Positions 8,254 to 15,502 are shown, counted from the stretch's first letter. The stretch: DNA of 15,722 nucleotides from Gammaproteobacteria bacterium (GCA_013041975.1 JABDQZ010000051.1:1-15722); one strand, 5' to 3'. Numbers and translations: made by a program. The notes: a model not told the origin generated them from the letters alone.

Positions 8254-9762
8254 CTAGGAAAAGCTTAATTTGTAACCCACCTGTTTCAGATATTTCGCTT
8301 CCTGTTCCATTTCCATGATAGACAGTGGATGTTCAGCCAGCCAGTCATCAGGAAAATCCAGGTAAATGTGTTTGTCTTCAACCCTGGTTGTCAGCTTTGA
8401 CTTATTGTCGTTGCTACGCCCGCGGTGCAGTAATACGGCGATTCTCAGAATAATGGACAGTCGTAAAACTGATTCTCGAATATCTTCCGGTTGCGCATCG
8501 TAGGTATCGACTTGCAGTTTGCGCCGGTGGTTGCGAACCAGAACTGCCAGCAGGCGTTGCTGCTGACGCGAAAAACCCGACATATCGGCATTTTCAAGAA
8601 TATAGGCGCTGTGTTTCTGGAACTGGCTATGGGAGATGGTCAGGCCAACTTCATGCAGGCGGGCTGCCCAGCTGAGCAGTTCACTGTATTCCATGCTTTC
8701 CAGCTGCCAGTTTTCTGAAACCTGGGACAAGATCTGTCGTGCCGTATTATCGATACGCCTTGCCTGTGACTTGTCGACCCCATAGCGTTCAGAAAGACGT
8801 TTGACGGTCTTGTCGCGTACATCTTCATCCTGCAGCTGTCCCTGCATTTCATAGAGCAGGCCTTCGCGCAGCGCTTCATCGGAAACGGACATCTGTTCGA
8901 TGTTCAACGACTTGAAAAGGGCGCTTAATACGGCAACACCACCCGCAAAAACCGGTTTGCGTTCAGAGCTTAAACCTTTGAGATCCAGTGCTTCAACATG
9001 GCCTTGTTCGATCATCAGGGTACGAAGTTCTTTGAGAGAAGTGCGTGTTATGCCCTTGTTGCTCCAGCCCATTTCAAAAACCACAGAACGAATGGCGCGA
9101 ATGGTGCCGGAACTGCCAATGGCTATTTTCCAGTGATCGGCATTGAATTGCTGTTTTACCGGGCGAATATCCAGCTGCCCGCCAAGAATGGCTTTACCCA
9201 TGCTGGTTTTGGTTATCTCACCGTCTTCAAAAAAACGTTGGCTGAAGCTGACGCAACCCATATGCAGACTTTCACGATTGTAGATTTCAAATCGCTTGCC
9301 AATGATGAGTTCGGTACTGCCGCCGCCAATATCAATCACCAGGCGTTTTTTATCGCCAGTATCAATACCGTTGGCTACGCCAAGATAGACAAGGCGTGCC
9401 TCCTCACGTCCGGCAATGATTTCTATCGGGTGTCCCAGGGCAGATTGAGCGCGTTCCAGAAAGTTGTTGTCACGCACCTGCCTGAGTGTATTGGTACCGA
9501 CGGCTCGCACCGCTCCCTGTGGTAATGTCCTTAAACGCTGGCCAAAACGTTGCAGGCAGTCGATAGCGCTTTCTGCGGTTTCTTCGTTAAGTGTCTTGTC
9601 TTGCTGTAGCCCGGCTCCCAGGCGTACCATTTCCTTGAGTTTGTCAATGATGACCAGTTGGTCGTTTTCAAAACGTGCCACGATCATATGAAAGCTGTTG
9701 GAGCCAAGATCCACGGCGGCTACTGTTTCAGGCCGCTTTGAAGGGATATGAAAAAGGTGCAT
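8254..9762 (-). CDS. ppx: Ppx/GppA-family exopolyphosphatase / pppGpp phosphatase
   Basis: Hydrolyses inorganic polyphosphate from its ends and/or converts pppGpp to ppGpp; sequence alone does not separate the two activities. The ASKHA-fold motifs are clear: AVDLGSNSFHMIVARF near the N-terminus, the AGREEARLVYLGV segment with the catalytic-type glutamate around residues 120-132, and the phosphate-binding DIGGGSTELIIG near 147-158. The C-terminal third is the helical HD-like domain of long family members. Length (about 502-505 aa) is close to E. coli Ppx (513) and GppA (494). I use the ATG at 9762; a GTG at 9771 in the same frame is an alternative, and neither has a clear ribosome binding site. 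It converges on ptsP with 26 bp between stops and no obvious terminator. No ppk is present nearby. Confidence 0.93.
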   Translation of the reverse strand: MHLFHIPSKRPETVAAVDLGSNSFHMIVARFENDQLVIIDKLKEMVRLGAGLQQDKTLNEETAESAIDCLQRFGQRLRTLPQGAVRAVGTNTLRQVRDNNFLERAQSALGHPIEIIAGREEARLVYLGVANGIDTGDKKRLVIDIGGGSTELIIGKRFEIYNRESLHMGCVSFSQRFFEDGEITKTSMGKAILGGQLDIRPVKQQFNADHWKIAIGSSGTIRAIRSVVFEMGWSNKGITRTSLKELRTLMIEQGHVEALDLKGLSSERKPVFAGGVAVLSALFKSLNIEQMSVSDEALREGLLYEMQGQLQDEDVRDKTVKRLSERYGVDKSQARRIDNTARQILSQVSENWQLESMEYSELLSWAARLHEVGLTISHSQFQKHSAYILENADMSGFSRQQQRLLAVLVRNHRRKLQVDTYDAQPEDIRESVLRLSIILRIAVLLHRGRSNDNKSKLTTRVEDKHIYLDFPDDWLAEHPLSIMEMEQEAKYLKQVGYKLSFS

Positions 9763-9791
9763 ATTCAACACTGATAGCTGATAGTGTCGGT

Positions 9792-9820
9792 ATTCAAACG
9801 ATTCATATAGAACAGGTCAA
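9792..9820 (-). promoter_or_regulatory. Candidate sigma70 promoter of ppx/gppA
   Basis: On the minus strand TTGACC (9815-9820, 5 of 6 consensus bases) and TTGAAT (9792-9797, 4 of 6) are separated by 17 bp. Predicted transcription start is near 9785, just upstream of both candidate start codons. Confidence 0.5.
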
Positions 9821-9848
9821 CAATTTTTTGGACCAGAAAGATGGTCGC

Positions 9849-9862
9849 ATGATCTGCATCAT
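9849..9862. promoter_or_regulatory. FNR-like palindromic operator
   Basis: ATGATCTGCATCAT is a perfect inverted repeat of the form ATGAT-N4-ATCAT. It matches the FNR consensus TTGAT-N4-ATCAA at 8 of 10 defined positions, differing only in the outermost base of each arm. Its centre (9855.5) is 41.5 bp from a start site predicted near 9897 from the hexamer TACTAT (9885-9890), the class II activator position. The second arm is shared with another palindrome, CATCAT-GTA-ATGATG (9857-9871), giving three half-sites. The regulator encoded at 14798-15502 has FNR-type recognition residues and is a possible binder. Confidence 0.45.
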
Positions 9863-9884
9863 GTAATGATGTTTTTGCAATAAC

Positions 9885-9890
9885 TACTAT
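9885..9890 (+). promoter_or_regulatory. Candidate -10 box for the membrane protein/channel pair
   Basis: TACTAT matches TATAAT at 4 of 6 positions. No good -35 box lies 17 bp upstream, as expected for an activator-dependent promoter. It was picked partly because of its fit to the palindrome centred at 9855.5, so this is weak support by itself. Confidence 0.3.
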
Positions 9891-9937
9891 GATCTAAACT
9901 ATTAACTTCCTGGCTGCATCTTAACTGGAGAAAAACA

Positions 9938-10321
9938 ATGAACCCCGAAAAGGTCATATTCGGATTTTTTATCGTGCTGGCAGCTACGCTGAATTTTGGT
10001 TTTTATGTCGGTGACATATCCAATCCCGATCATCATCCGGTATACGAGTTGTTTTTTGTGGTGGTCGTTAACCTGATTGCGACAATTCTCAAGTTTGGTG
10101 ACCGTACACAAATGGGGGCCTTGCTGCTGGCGACCAGCCTGGTTGCAGTATTGCAGTTATGCGCTGCTTCCCTGTTCTGGGGTTATGTGGTTTTCATCAG
10201 CGAAACGGGTATGACAGGAGCGGCCATGGCCAGCATTGTCTCCCTCTCAGGCGGTGCCTTGATGGCTAATATTATTTCAGTGGTGTTGTTGGTCATTGAA
10301 ACGGTGATGCTGCGTCGCTAA
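9938..10321 (+). CDS. Small four-helix inner-membrane protein, unknown function
   Basis: A 127-residue, highly hydrophobic protein with probable membrane segments near 5-24, 36-54, 60-84 and 96-124, and a short basic C-terminus (MLRR). A conserved-looking loop (GDISNPDHHPVYE, 25-37) lies between the first two segments. I recall a family of unknown function of this size beside potassium channels (possibly DUF6394), but cannot confirm it. The start is firm: GGAG at 9927-9930 lies 7 bp before the ATG. The gene precedes the channel by 19 bp on the same strand, and the channel has no visible ribosome binding site of its own, so the two are probably translated together. An accessory subunit of the channel is a reasonable inference, not a demonstrated role. 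Confidence 0.85.
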   Translation: MNPEKVIFGFFIVLAATLNFGFYVGDISNPDHHPVYELFFVVVVNLIATILKFGDRTQMGALLLATSLVAVLQLCAASLFWGYVVFISETGMTGAAMASIVSLSGGALMANIISVVLLVIETVMLRR

Positions 10322-10340
10322 GCTGAAATCCCAGTCTCTT

Positions 10341-12032
10341 ATGGATCCGGTTTTTTTCATTATATTCAGACGCATGCGTCAGCCCTTGCTGACACTGCTG
10401 GTAACCTATGCCATTGCAATTCTTGGCCTGACCCTGATTCCGGGACAGGATGCTGATGGCAATACCTGGTACATGAGCTTCTTTCATGCTTTTTACTTTG
10501 TCAGCTACATGGCGACAACCATCGGTTTTGGTGAAATTCCCTATGAATTCAGTAACGGGCAACGTTTATGGGTGACGTTTACGGTTTATGCCACGGTTGT
10601 GGTCTGGATCTATGCTATCGGTACCCTGCTGTCACTGGTGCAGAACAAGACCTTTCAGCAGGCTGTTACAGAAAAACGCTTTGCCAGAAAAATACGTGTT
10701 CTTAATGAACCTTTCTTCCTTGTTTGTGGTTATGGCGTAACCGGTTCTGAACTGGTGCGTTCGCTGATTGAACATAAGCAACATGCCGTGGTTATAGATA
10801 TTGATCAGCATCGCATTAATGACCTGGAGCTTGATGCCCTGATTGAAGCCGTTCCCGGTTTGTGTGCCGACGCGCAGCCTCCGGTACACCTGATTCAGGC
10901 AGGCCTTCAGCATGAGCTCTGTGCCGGCGTTGTCGCCGTGACCAATTACAACGAGGCAAATTTAAAGATAGCCATTACGGCGAAAATGCTCAATCCTGAC
11001 CTGCAGGTGATTTGTCGTGCGGATTCACATGATATTGAAGCCAATATGGCATCGTTTGGAACAGATTATATTATTGATCCTTTTGATACCTTTGGGGCGC
11101 GCCTGTCGACTGCGTTACAGGCGCCCTGTATGTATTTGCTGCACCAGTGGCTGACGGGTATGGCAGATCAGCGTCTCAATGAGCCCGTTTATCCACCGGT
11201 AGAAGGGCGCTGGGTGATTTGTGGTTATGGGCGTTTCGGTAAAGCGATCTATAATCGCCTGCAGAAAGAGGAGATAGAGATTGTCGTTGTCGAAATGACA
11301 CCGGAAATTACCGGTAAACCTGATACGGCTTTTGTACAGGGAAGGGGGACGGAAGCGGCTACATTGATAGAGGCTGGTATCCATTCTGCTGCAGGCCTGG
11401 TTGCGGGTACTGATGATGATGCCAATAATCTTTCCATTATTGCCACTGCCAAGGAAATCAATCCCGATCTGTTTACCATTGCCAGAAAAAATCATAATGA
11501 CAATGAAGCATTATTTGATGCCTTGTCTTGCAACATGGTGATGACTCCCAGCAGTATTATTGCCAACAAGATTCGTGCCCTGCTGGTTGTTCCCATGTTG
11601 TATGAATTTCTGGAAATGGCCTATTTCAAGGATGATGACTGGGCCTGTGAACAGGTAAGCCGGATTTCAGGCGCTATTTCAGATGTCGTCCCGGATATCT
11701 GGGAAGTTACAATTGATGAAACGAATGCGTATGCCGTTACCGAGATGATGCTTCGCGGGCACGAAGTGCAGTTAGCCGATATACAGCGTGACCGATATGA
11801 CCCCGATAAACCGTTGAATGCCGTTGCTCTGCTGTATAAAGGCAAAGAAGGTAAAACCCTGTTACCGTCGGCTGACCTGGTCCTGGAAGAAGGAGACCGC
11901 TTGCTGTTTTGTGGGCAGGTAGGCATTCACCGCAGTATGGAATGGAACCTGCAAAATGTTAATGTGCTGGAGTTCCTCGTGACCGGTACCATTGCCACTC
12001 AAAGCAAACTGTTAAGACTCTTTCTGAAATAA
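10341..12032 (+). CDS. Two-TM potassium channel with tandem RCK/TrkA domains
   Basis: Probable ligand-gated K+ channel of the inner membrane, 563 aa. The pore module has an outer helix (about 15-33), pore helix and selectivity filter T60-I-G-F-G-E65, and an inner helix (about 77-98). Two cytoplasmic RCK units follow. Each begins with a Rossmann nucleotide-binding loop, C129-GYGVTG and C294-GYGRFG, with the acidic residue ending strand 2 at D153 (VVIDID) and E318 (VVVE). A TrkA_C-like segment closes the protein (about 490-525, LEEGDRLLFCG). The tandem arrangement in one chain resembles GsuK-type channels. The filter differs from the common TVGYGD. The ATG at 10341 has no clear ribosome binding site, so coupling to the small membrane protein 19 bp upstream is likely. 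NAD(H), nucleotides or ions are plausible ligands from the family. Confidence 0.92.
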   Translation: MDPVFFIIFRRMRQPLLTLLVTYAIAILGLTLIPGQDADGNTWYMSFFHAFYFVSYMATTIGFGEIPYEFSNGQRLWVTFTVYATVVVWIYAIGTLLSLVQNKTFQQAVTEKRFARKIRVLNEPFFLVCGYGVTGSELVRSLIEHKQHAVVIDIDQHRINDLELDALIEAVPGLCADAQPPVHLIQAGLQHELCAGVVAVTNYNEANLKIAITAKMLNPDLQVICRADSHDIEANMASFGTDYIIDPFDTFGARLSTALQAPCMYLLHQWLTGMADQRLNEPVYPPVEGRWVICGYGRFGKAIYNRLQKEEIEIVVVEMTPEITGKPDTAFVQGRGTEAATLIEAGIHSAAGLVAGTDDDANNLSIIATAKEINPDLFTIARKNHNDNEALFDALSCNMVMTPSSIIANKIRALLVVPMLYEFLEMAYFKDDDWACEQVSRISGAISDVVPDIWEVTIDETNAYAVTEMMLRGHEVQLADIQRDRYDPDKPLNAVALLYKGKEGKTLLPSADLVLEEGDRLLFCGQVGIHRSMEWNLQNVNVLEFLVTGTIATQSKLLRLFLK

Positions 12033-12041
12033 GCACAGATT

Positions 12042-12071
12042 TTCGGATTGGCTTTTGTCGGGATTTATAGT
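12042..12071 (+). promoter_or_regulatory. Candidate promoter of sqr
   Basis: TATAGT (12066-12071) matches the -10 consensus at 5 of 6 bases; the best -35 at 18 bp spacing is TTCGGA (12042-12047), only 3 of 6. The predicted start near 12078 would give a leader of about 110 nt containing the hairpin at 12095-12131. No TTGAT-N4-ATCAA site is visible here. Confidence 0.35.
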
Positions 12072-12094
12072 AGTTTGTTCTCCGGTTAACGAGA

Positions 12095-12131
12095 GTGGCT
12101 ATTCGGGTTTTCCTGAATAAATTCAAGCCAC
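12095..12131 (+). promoter_or_regulatory. Bulged stem-loop in the sqr leader
   Basis: An outer stem GTGGCT (12095-12100) with AGCCAC (12126-12131) encloses an inner 7-bp stem ATTCGGG (12101-12107) with CCTGAAT (12112-12118, one G-U pair) around a TTTT loop, with a 7-nt bulge (12119-12125) on the 3' side. No T-run follows, so it does not look like a terminator of the channel gene. A role in mRNA stability or regulation of sqr is inference. Confidence 0.45.
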
Positions 12132-12188
12132 CACTTCCCAAAATCAAGAAACTGAATACTCTTACAGCCATCCTTTGGAGAAATCGTC

Positions 12189-13457
12189 ATGGCTCACATT
12201 GTAGTACTGGGCGCTGGTACTGGAGGCATGCCAGCGGCCTATGAGCTTCGTGAACTGTTGGGCCCTGAACACGAAGTCACGGTGATCAACGAACGGGATT
12301 ATTTCCAGTTTGTGCCTTCCAATCCGTGGGTAGCTGTCGGCTGGCGTGATCGATCAGCGATAACCTTTGATCTTCGCAAGCACCTCGAACGCAAGAACAT
12401 CAATTTCATTGCCAAGCGTTGTGAACGAATTGACACTGATAACGCTATGCTGGAATTGCAGGATGGTGAAAAAGTTCTGTTTGATTTTCTGGTCATTGCC
12501 ACTGGTCCGAGACTGGCTTTTGATGAGGTTGAAGGGTGTGGGCCACAGGGTCATAGCCAATCAATCTGTACCATCGACCATGCAGAAGCCACCTGGCAGA
12601 GCTATCAGCAGTTGCTGAAAGATCCGGGGCATGTGGTGATAGGCACCATGCCGTTCGCTTCCTGTTTTGGGCCAGCGGTTGAATTTTCCTTTATCGTCGA
12701 TGCCGATTTACGCAAGCGCAAACTGCGTGATCAGGTACCAATGACCTATGTGACGGCAGAACCCTACATTGGCCACCTGGGACTGGGAGGGGTGGGTGAT
12801 TCAAAAGGCATGCTGGAATCGGAAATGCGTAACCATCACATCAACTGGATTACCAATGCAAAGACCACCCGTATTGAAGATGGCAAAATGTTCATTGAAG
12901 AATATGATGACCGAGGTGACAAGGTAAAAGATCACGAACTGGACTTTAAATTTTCGATGATGCTGCCTGCCTTTAAAGGCGTTGAGGCGGTAATGAATGT
13001 TGAGGGTTTATGCAACCCCCGAGGCTTTGTATTCATCGATGATTATCAGCGCAGTCCGAAATACCCGAATATTTATGCCGCCGGTGTTTGTATTGCCGTG
13101 CCGCCCGTGGAAGCGACTCCCGTACCTACTTCTGCACCCAAAACCGGCTATATGATTGAATCTATGGTGACTGCGATTGTGCATAATATCGCCAATGAAC
13201 TGACCGGCAAACCGGTCGATACCAAGGCGACCTGGAACGCCATCTGTCTGGCGGATATGGGCGATACCGGGGTCGCTTTTGTGGCATTGCCGCAGATTCC
13301 GCCTCGCAATGTTGCCTGGTTCAAGAAAGGTAAATGGGTTCACATGGCAAAGATTGCGTTTGAAAAATATTTCATACGCAAGATGAAAAAGGGCACTGTT
13401 GAGCCAATTTACGAGAAATACATTCTTAAAATGCTGGGTATAGGCAAGGTTAAATAG
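12189..13457 (+). CDS. sqr: Sulfide:quinone oxidoreductase (FAD flavoprotein)
   Basis: Membrane-associated flavoprotein that oxidises sulfide to polysulfide/sulfur and reduces quinone, feeding electrons to the respiratory chain. The N-terminal FAD-binding loop is VLGAGTGGMPAAYEL (6-20). The three redox cysteines of the family are present: C127 (QSICTIDHA), C159 (FASCFGPA) and C353 (NAICLADMGD), corresponding to Cys128, Cys160 and Cys356 of the A. ferrooxidans enzyme as I recall it. The C-terminus (about 380-418), with WVHMAKIAFEKYFIRKMKKG, matches the amphipathic membrane-binding tail of that enzyme closely. Length is 422 aa, full size. The start is supported by GGAG at 12177-12180, 8 bp before the ATG. 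ispG follows after 49 bp. Flavocytochrome c sulfide dehydrogenase is excluded by the cysteine set and tail. Confidence 0.96.
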   Translation: MAHIVVLGAGTGGMPAAYELRELLGPEHEVTVINERDYFQFVPSNPWVAVGWRDRSAITFDLRKHLERKNINFIAKRCERIDTDNAMLELQDGEKVLFDFLVIATGPRLAFDEVEGCGPQGHSQSICTIDHAEATWQSYQQLLKDPGHVVIGTMPFASCFGPAVEFSFIVDADLRKRKLRDQVPMTYVTAEPYIGHLGLGGVGDSKGMLESEMRNHHINWITNAKTTRIEDGKMFIEEYDDRGDKVKDHELDFKFSMMLPAFKGVEAVMNVEGLCNPRGFVFIDDYQRSPKYPNIYAAGVCIAVPPVEATPVPTSAPKTGYMIESMVTAIVHNIANELTGKPVDTKATWNAICLADMGDTGVAFVALPQIPPRNVAWFKKGKWVHMAKIAFEKYFIRKMKKGTVEPIYEKYILKMLGIGKVK

Positions 13458-13506
13458 AGCCAGGTTGAGGTGAATTAACAACCACTTTGGTTTACCATTC
13501 CTGACT

Positions 13507-14730
13507 ATGACTACACCTCATATCGCACGCCATAAAACCATTCCAGTAAAAGTTCGTCATCTCAATATTGGTGGCGATGCCCCGATTGCGGTGCAGTCCA
13601 TGACTAATACCGATACCGCAGACGCAGAGTCCACGATCAGGCAGGTAGCCGAATTGTACCGTGCCGGTTCTGAAATGGTGCGTATCACAGTCAATAATGA
13701 AGCTGCCGCCAGCGCAGTGCCAGTGATTCGTGAAGGTCTGGAAAAGCTCAATCTGTCCGTACCGCTGGTGGGTGATTTTCATTTCAATGGTCATCGTTTG
13801 CTGGCGGATTTTCCTGAATGTGCGCGGGCACTGGATAAATACCGTATCAACCCGGGGAATATTGGCAGCGGTGAAAAGCGTGACAGTCAGTTTGCCACCA
13901 TGATTGAAACGGCCGTAAAGTACGATAAGGCAGTGCGTATTGGTGTTAACTGGGGAAGTCTTGATCAATCGCTGGTTGCGCGCATGATGGATGAAAATGC
14001 CAACAGTGAATCACCGCTCGAAGGCTCGCAAATTATGCATCACATCATGGTGCGTTCTGCGCTGGAAAATGCTGATCGGGCAGTGCAACTGGGCTTACCC
14101 AAAGAGAGAATCATCCTGTCTTGCAAAATGAGTGGCGTACAGGATCTGATCGCGGTTTACCGCAAGCTGGCCGAAAAAAGTGATTATTCACTGCATCTTG
14201 GTTTAACCGAGGCTGGTATGGGTTCAAAAGGCATTGTTGCTTCTACAGCAGCACTGTCCGTGCTGTTGCAGGAGGGTATTGGCGATACCATCCGAATTTC
14301 CCTGACACCCGAACCCGGTGGTGAAAGAAGCCGTGAAGTAAAAGTTGCCCAGGAGATTTTACAGTCTCTTGAATTGCGTTCCTTTATGCCCCAGGTGATA
14401 GCCTGTCCGGGCTGTGGCCGAACTACCAGTACCTACTTTCAGCAGCTGGCGCAGGATATCGAACGACATCTGCGCGTTAATATGCCTGTGTGGTCAAGTC
14501 AATATCCCGGTGTTGAAGAGATGAACGTGGCCGTGATGGGCTGTGTGGTCAATGGTCCCGGTGAAAGCAAACACGCCGATATCGGTATCAGTCTGCCGGG
14601 CAATGGTGAACGTCCTGCAGCACCAGTCTATGTTGATGGCGAGAAAAAAATGACCTTGAAAGGAGATAATATCGCTGCAGAGTTTATGCAGATTCTTGAC
14701 GACTATGTACAGAATCGTTACGCGGGCTAA
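13507..14730 (+). CDS. ispG: HMBPP synthase IspG (GcpE), long form
   Basis: Fe-S enzyme of the MEP isoprenoid pathway that reduces methylerythritol cyclodiphosphate to 4-hydroxy-3-methylbut-2-enyl diphosphate. The TIM-barrel half begins with PIAVQSMTNTDT (26-37) and contains RINPGNIGSGEKR (113-125). The cluster-binding domain has C300-P-G-C303, then C346-VVNGPGE with E353 as the fourth ligand-type residue. At 407 aa it is about 35 residues longer than E. coli IspG (372) and has the GSEMVRITVNNEAAA style of N-terminal half, more like the beta/alphaproteobacterial form. The usual gammaproteobacterial neighbours (rodZ, hisS) are absent; the gene follows sqr by 49 bp and may be co-transcribed. 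The ATG at 13507 has no strong ribosome binding site. Confidence 0.97.
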   Translation: MTTPHIARHKTIPVKVRHLNIGGDAPIAVQSMTNTDTADAESTIRQVAELYRAGSEMVRITVNNEAAASAVPVIREGLEKLNLSVPLVGDFHFNGHRLLADFPECARALDKYRINPGNIGSGEKRDSQFATMIETAVKYDKAVRIGVNWGSLDQSLVARMMDENANSESPLEGSQIMHHIMVRSALENADRAVQLGLPKERIILSCKMSGVQDLIAVYRKLAEKSDYSLHLGLTEAGMGSKGIVASTAALSVLLQEGIGDTIRISLTPEPGGERSREVKVAQEILQSLELRSFMPQVIACPGCGRTTSTYFQQLAQDIERHLRVNMPVWSSQYPGVEEMNVAVMGCVVNGPGESKHADIGISLPGNGERPAAPVYVDGEKKMTLKGDNIAAEFMQILDDYVQNRYAG

Positions 14731-14742
14731 CTGTTATTTTTC

Positions 14743-14799
14743 AGCCCATCCCGGGCTTCATCCCTTCGGGACTGCGCGAAAATCTTTTCCCGAAAGATT
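14743..14799. terminator. Hairpin cluster between convergent ispG and Crp/Fnr genes
   Basis: Three short hairpins fill the gap: AGCCC/GGGCT with a 5-nt loop (14743-14757), TCCC/GGGA with a TTC loop (14761-14771), and AATCTTT/AAAGATT with a 5-nt loop (14781-14799), the last overlapping the regulator's stop codon. On the minus strand the last hairpin ends in GATTTTCG, a weak U-tract. No strong T-run follows any hairpin on the plus strand. A two-way terminator is plausible but not classical. Confidence 0.4.
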
Positions 14800-15502
14800 A
14801 TTCCTGTGCTATGGCCTCGAGCTCTTCCACATTCAGGCGGTAAAGCTGAGGTGCTGTTTCAACCAGTAGTTTCTTGCGTTTGAACTCGGCAATAATACGG
14901 CTGCTGGTTTCTGTCGTGATAGCCAGCATTGAGCCGATATCTTCACGGCTGAACAATGGATAACTCAGATCAGGGTTATTAAACACATGAAGCAGCAGGC
15001 GAGCGATACGCTGTTTGGCAGAACCGGTTGAAAGATGGGTCAGCCAGGCGTCTGCTTGTGTCAGAGCAAGGTTCCAGCGGTTTAACAGTTCCTGGTGCAG
15101 GTTAGGATTTTCACTGCTGAGTTTTTTGATGACAGGAACCGGCAGTTTGCAGACTTCACTGGGTTGCAGCGCGATCGCATCATGCTGGTAATTCTGATCA
15201 AGCAAGGCTTCAAGGCCGGTGATATCTGTGGTGCGGGCAAGGCGCACAATACGCTGACTGCCATCCGGCAAATACTGAACCAGTTTGAAAGTGCCGCTGC
15301 GGACGGTATACATATGGTTGGCTTTTTCGCCCATGCGATACAGATAAGAACCGGGCGGCATAACGTATTGGTCTATGGGCTGATGAATTTTCTCGAAATC
15401 TTCTTCTTCAAGACCGGAAAACAGCACGGTATTACGCAACTGGCAGTTTCTGCAGTCTGCCTCACCTGTCCACGCGGAATGTAATGTGACTGTCTTATTC
15501 AT
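14798..15502 (-). CDS. Crp/Fnr-family transcriptional regulator with partial FNR cluster motif
   Basis: Predicted DNA-binding regulator of 234 aa: a cyclic-nucleotide-binding-fold sensor domain (about 25-145), dimerisation helix (about 130-160) and winged helix-turn-helix (about 165-225). Cys17 and Cys20 (DCRNC) and Cys118 (SEVCKL) line up by spacing with FNR Cys20, Cys23 and Cys122, but the position of FNR Cys29 is Val26. The recognition helix has T-E198-T-S-S201-R202, the same E..SR contacts that let FNR read TTGAT half-sites. A role in sensing oxygen or redox is likely by family; whether it holds an Fe-S cluster is uncertain. The start is supported by AGGTGA on the minus strand (15512-15517), 9 bp before the ATG. 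It converges on ispG/sqr and diverges from a probable uup. I do not assign the name fnr. Confidence 0.9.
   Translation of the reverse strand: MNKTVTLHSAWTGEADCRNCQLRNTVLFSGLEEEDFEKIHQPIDQYVMPPGSYLYRMGEKANHMYTVRSGTFKLVQYLPDGSQRIVRLARTTDITGLEALLDQNYQHDAIALQPSEVCKLPVPVIKKLSSENPNLHQELLNRWNLALTQADAWLTHLSTGSAKQRIARLLLHVFNNPDLSYPLFSREDIGSMLAITTETSSRIIAEFKRKKLLVETAPQLYRLNVEELEAIAQE

Noticed and set aside
8998..9525. 175-codon open frame on the plus strand
   Set aside because: It lies wholly antisense to the well-supported ppx/gppA gene, has no recognisable domain or ribosome binding site, and its composition follows from the opposite coding strand.
13008..13481. 157-codon open frame on the minus strand
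   Set aside because: Antisense to the C-terminal part of sqr; no domain recognised, no promoter or ribosome binding site.
13463..13483. Inverted repeat GGTTG/CAACC between sqr and ispG
   Set aside because: Only 5 bp of stem with an 11-nt loop and no T-run, so it is not supported as a terminator or operator.
13492..13968. 158-codon open frame on the minus strand
   Set aside because: Antisense to the conserved N-terminal half of ispG; rich in His, Cys and Arg as expected from a shadow frame.
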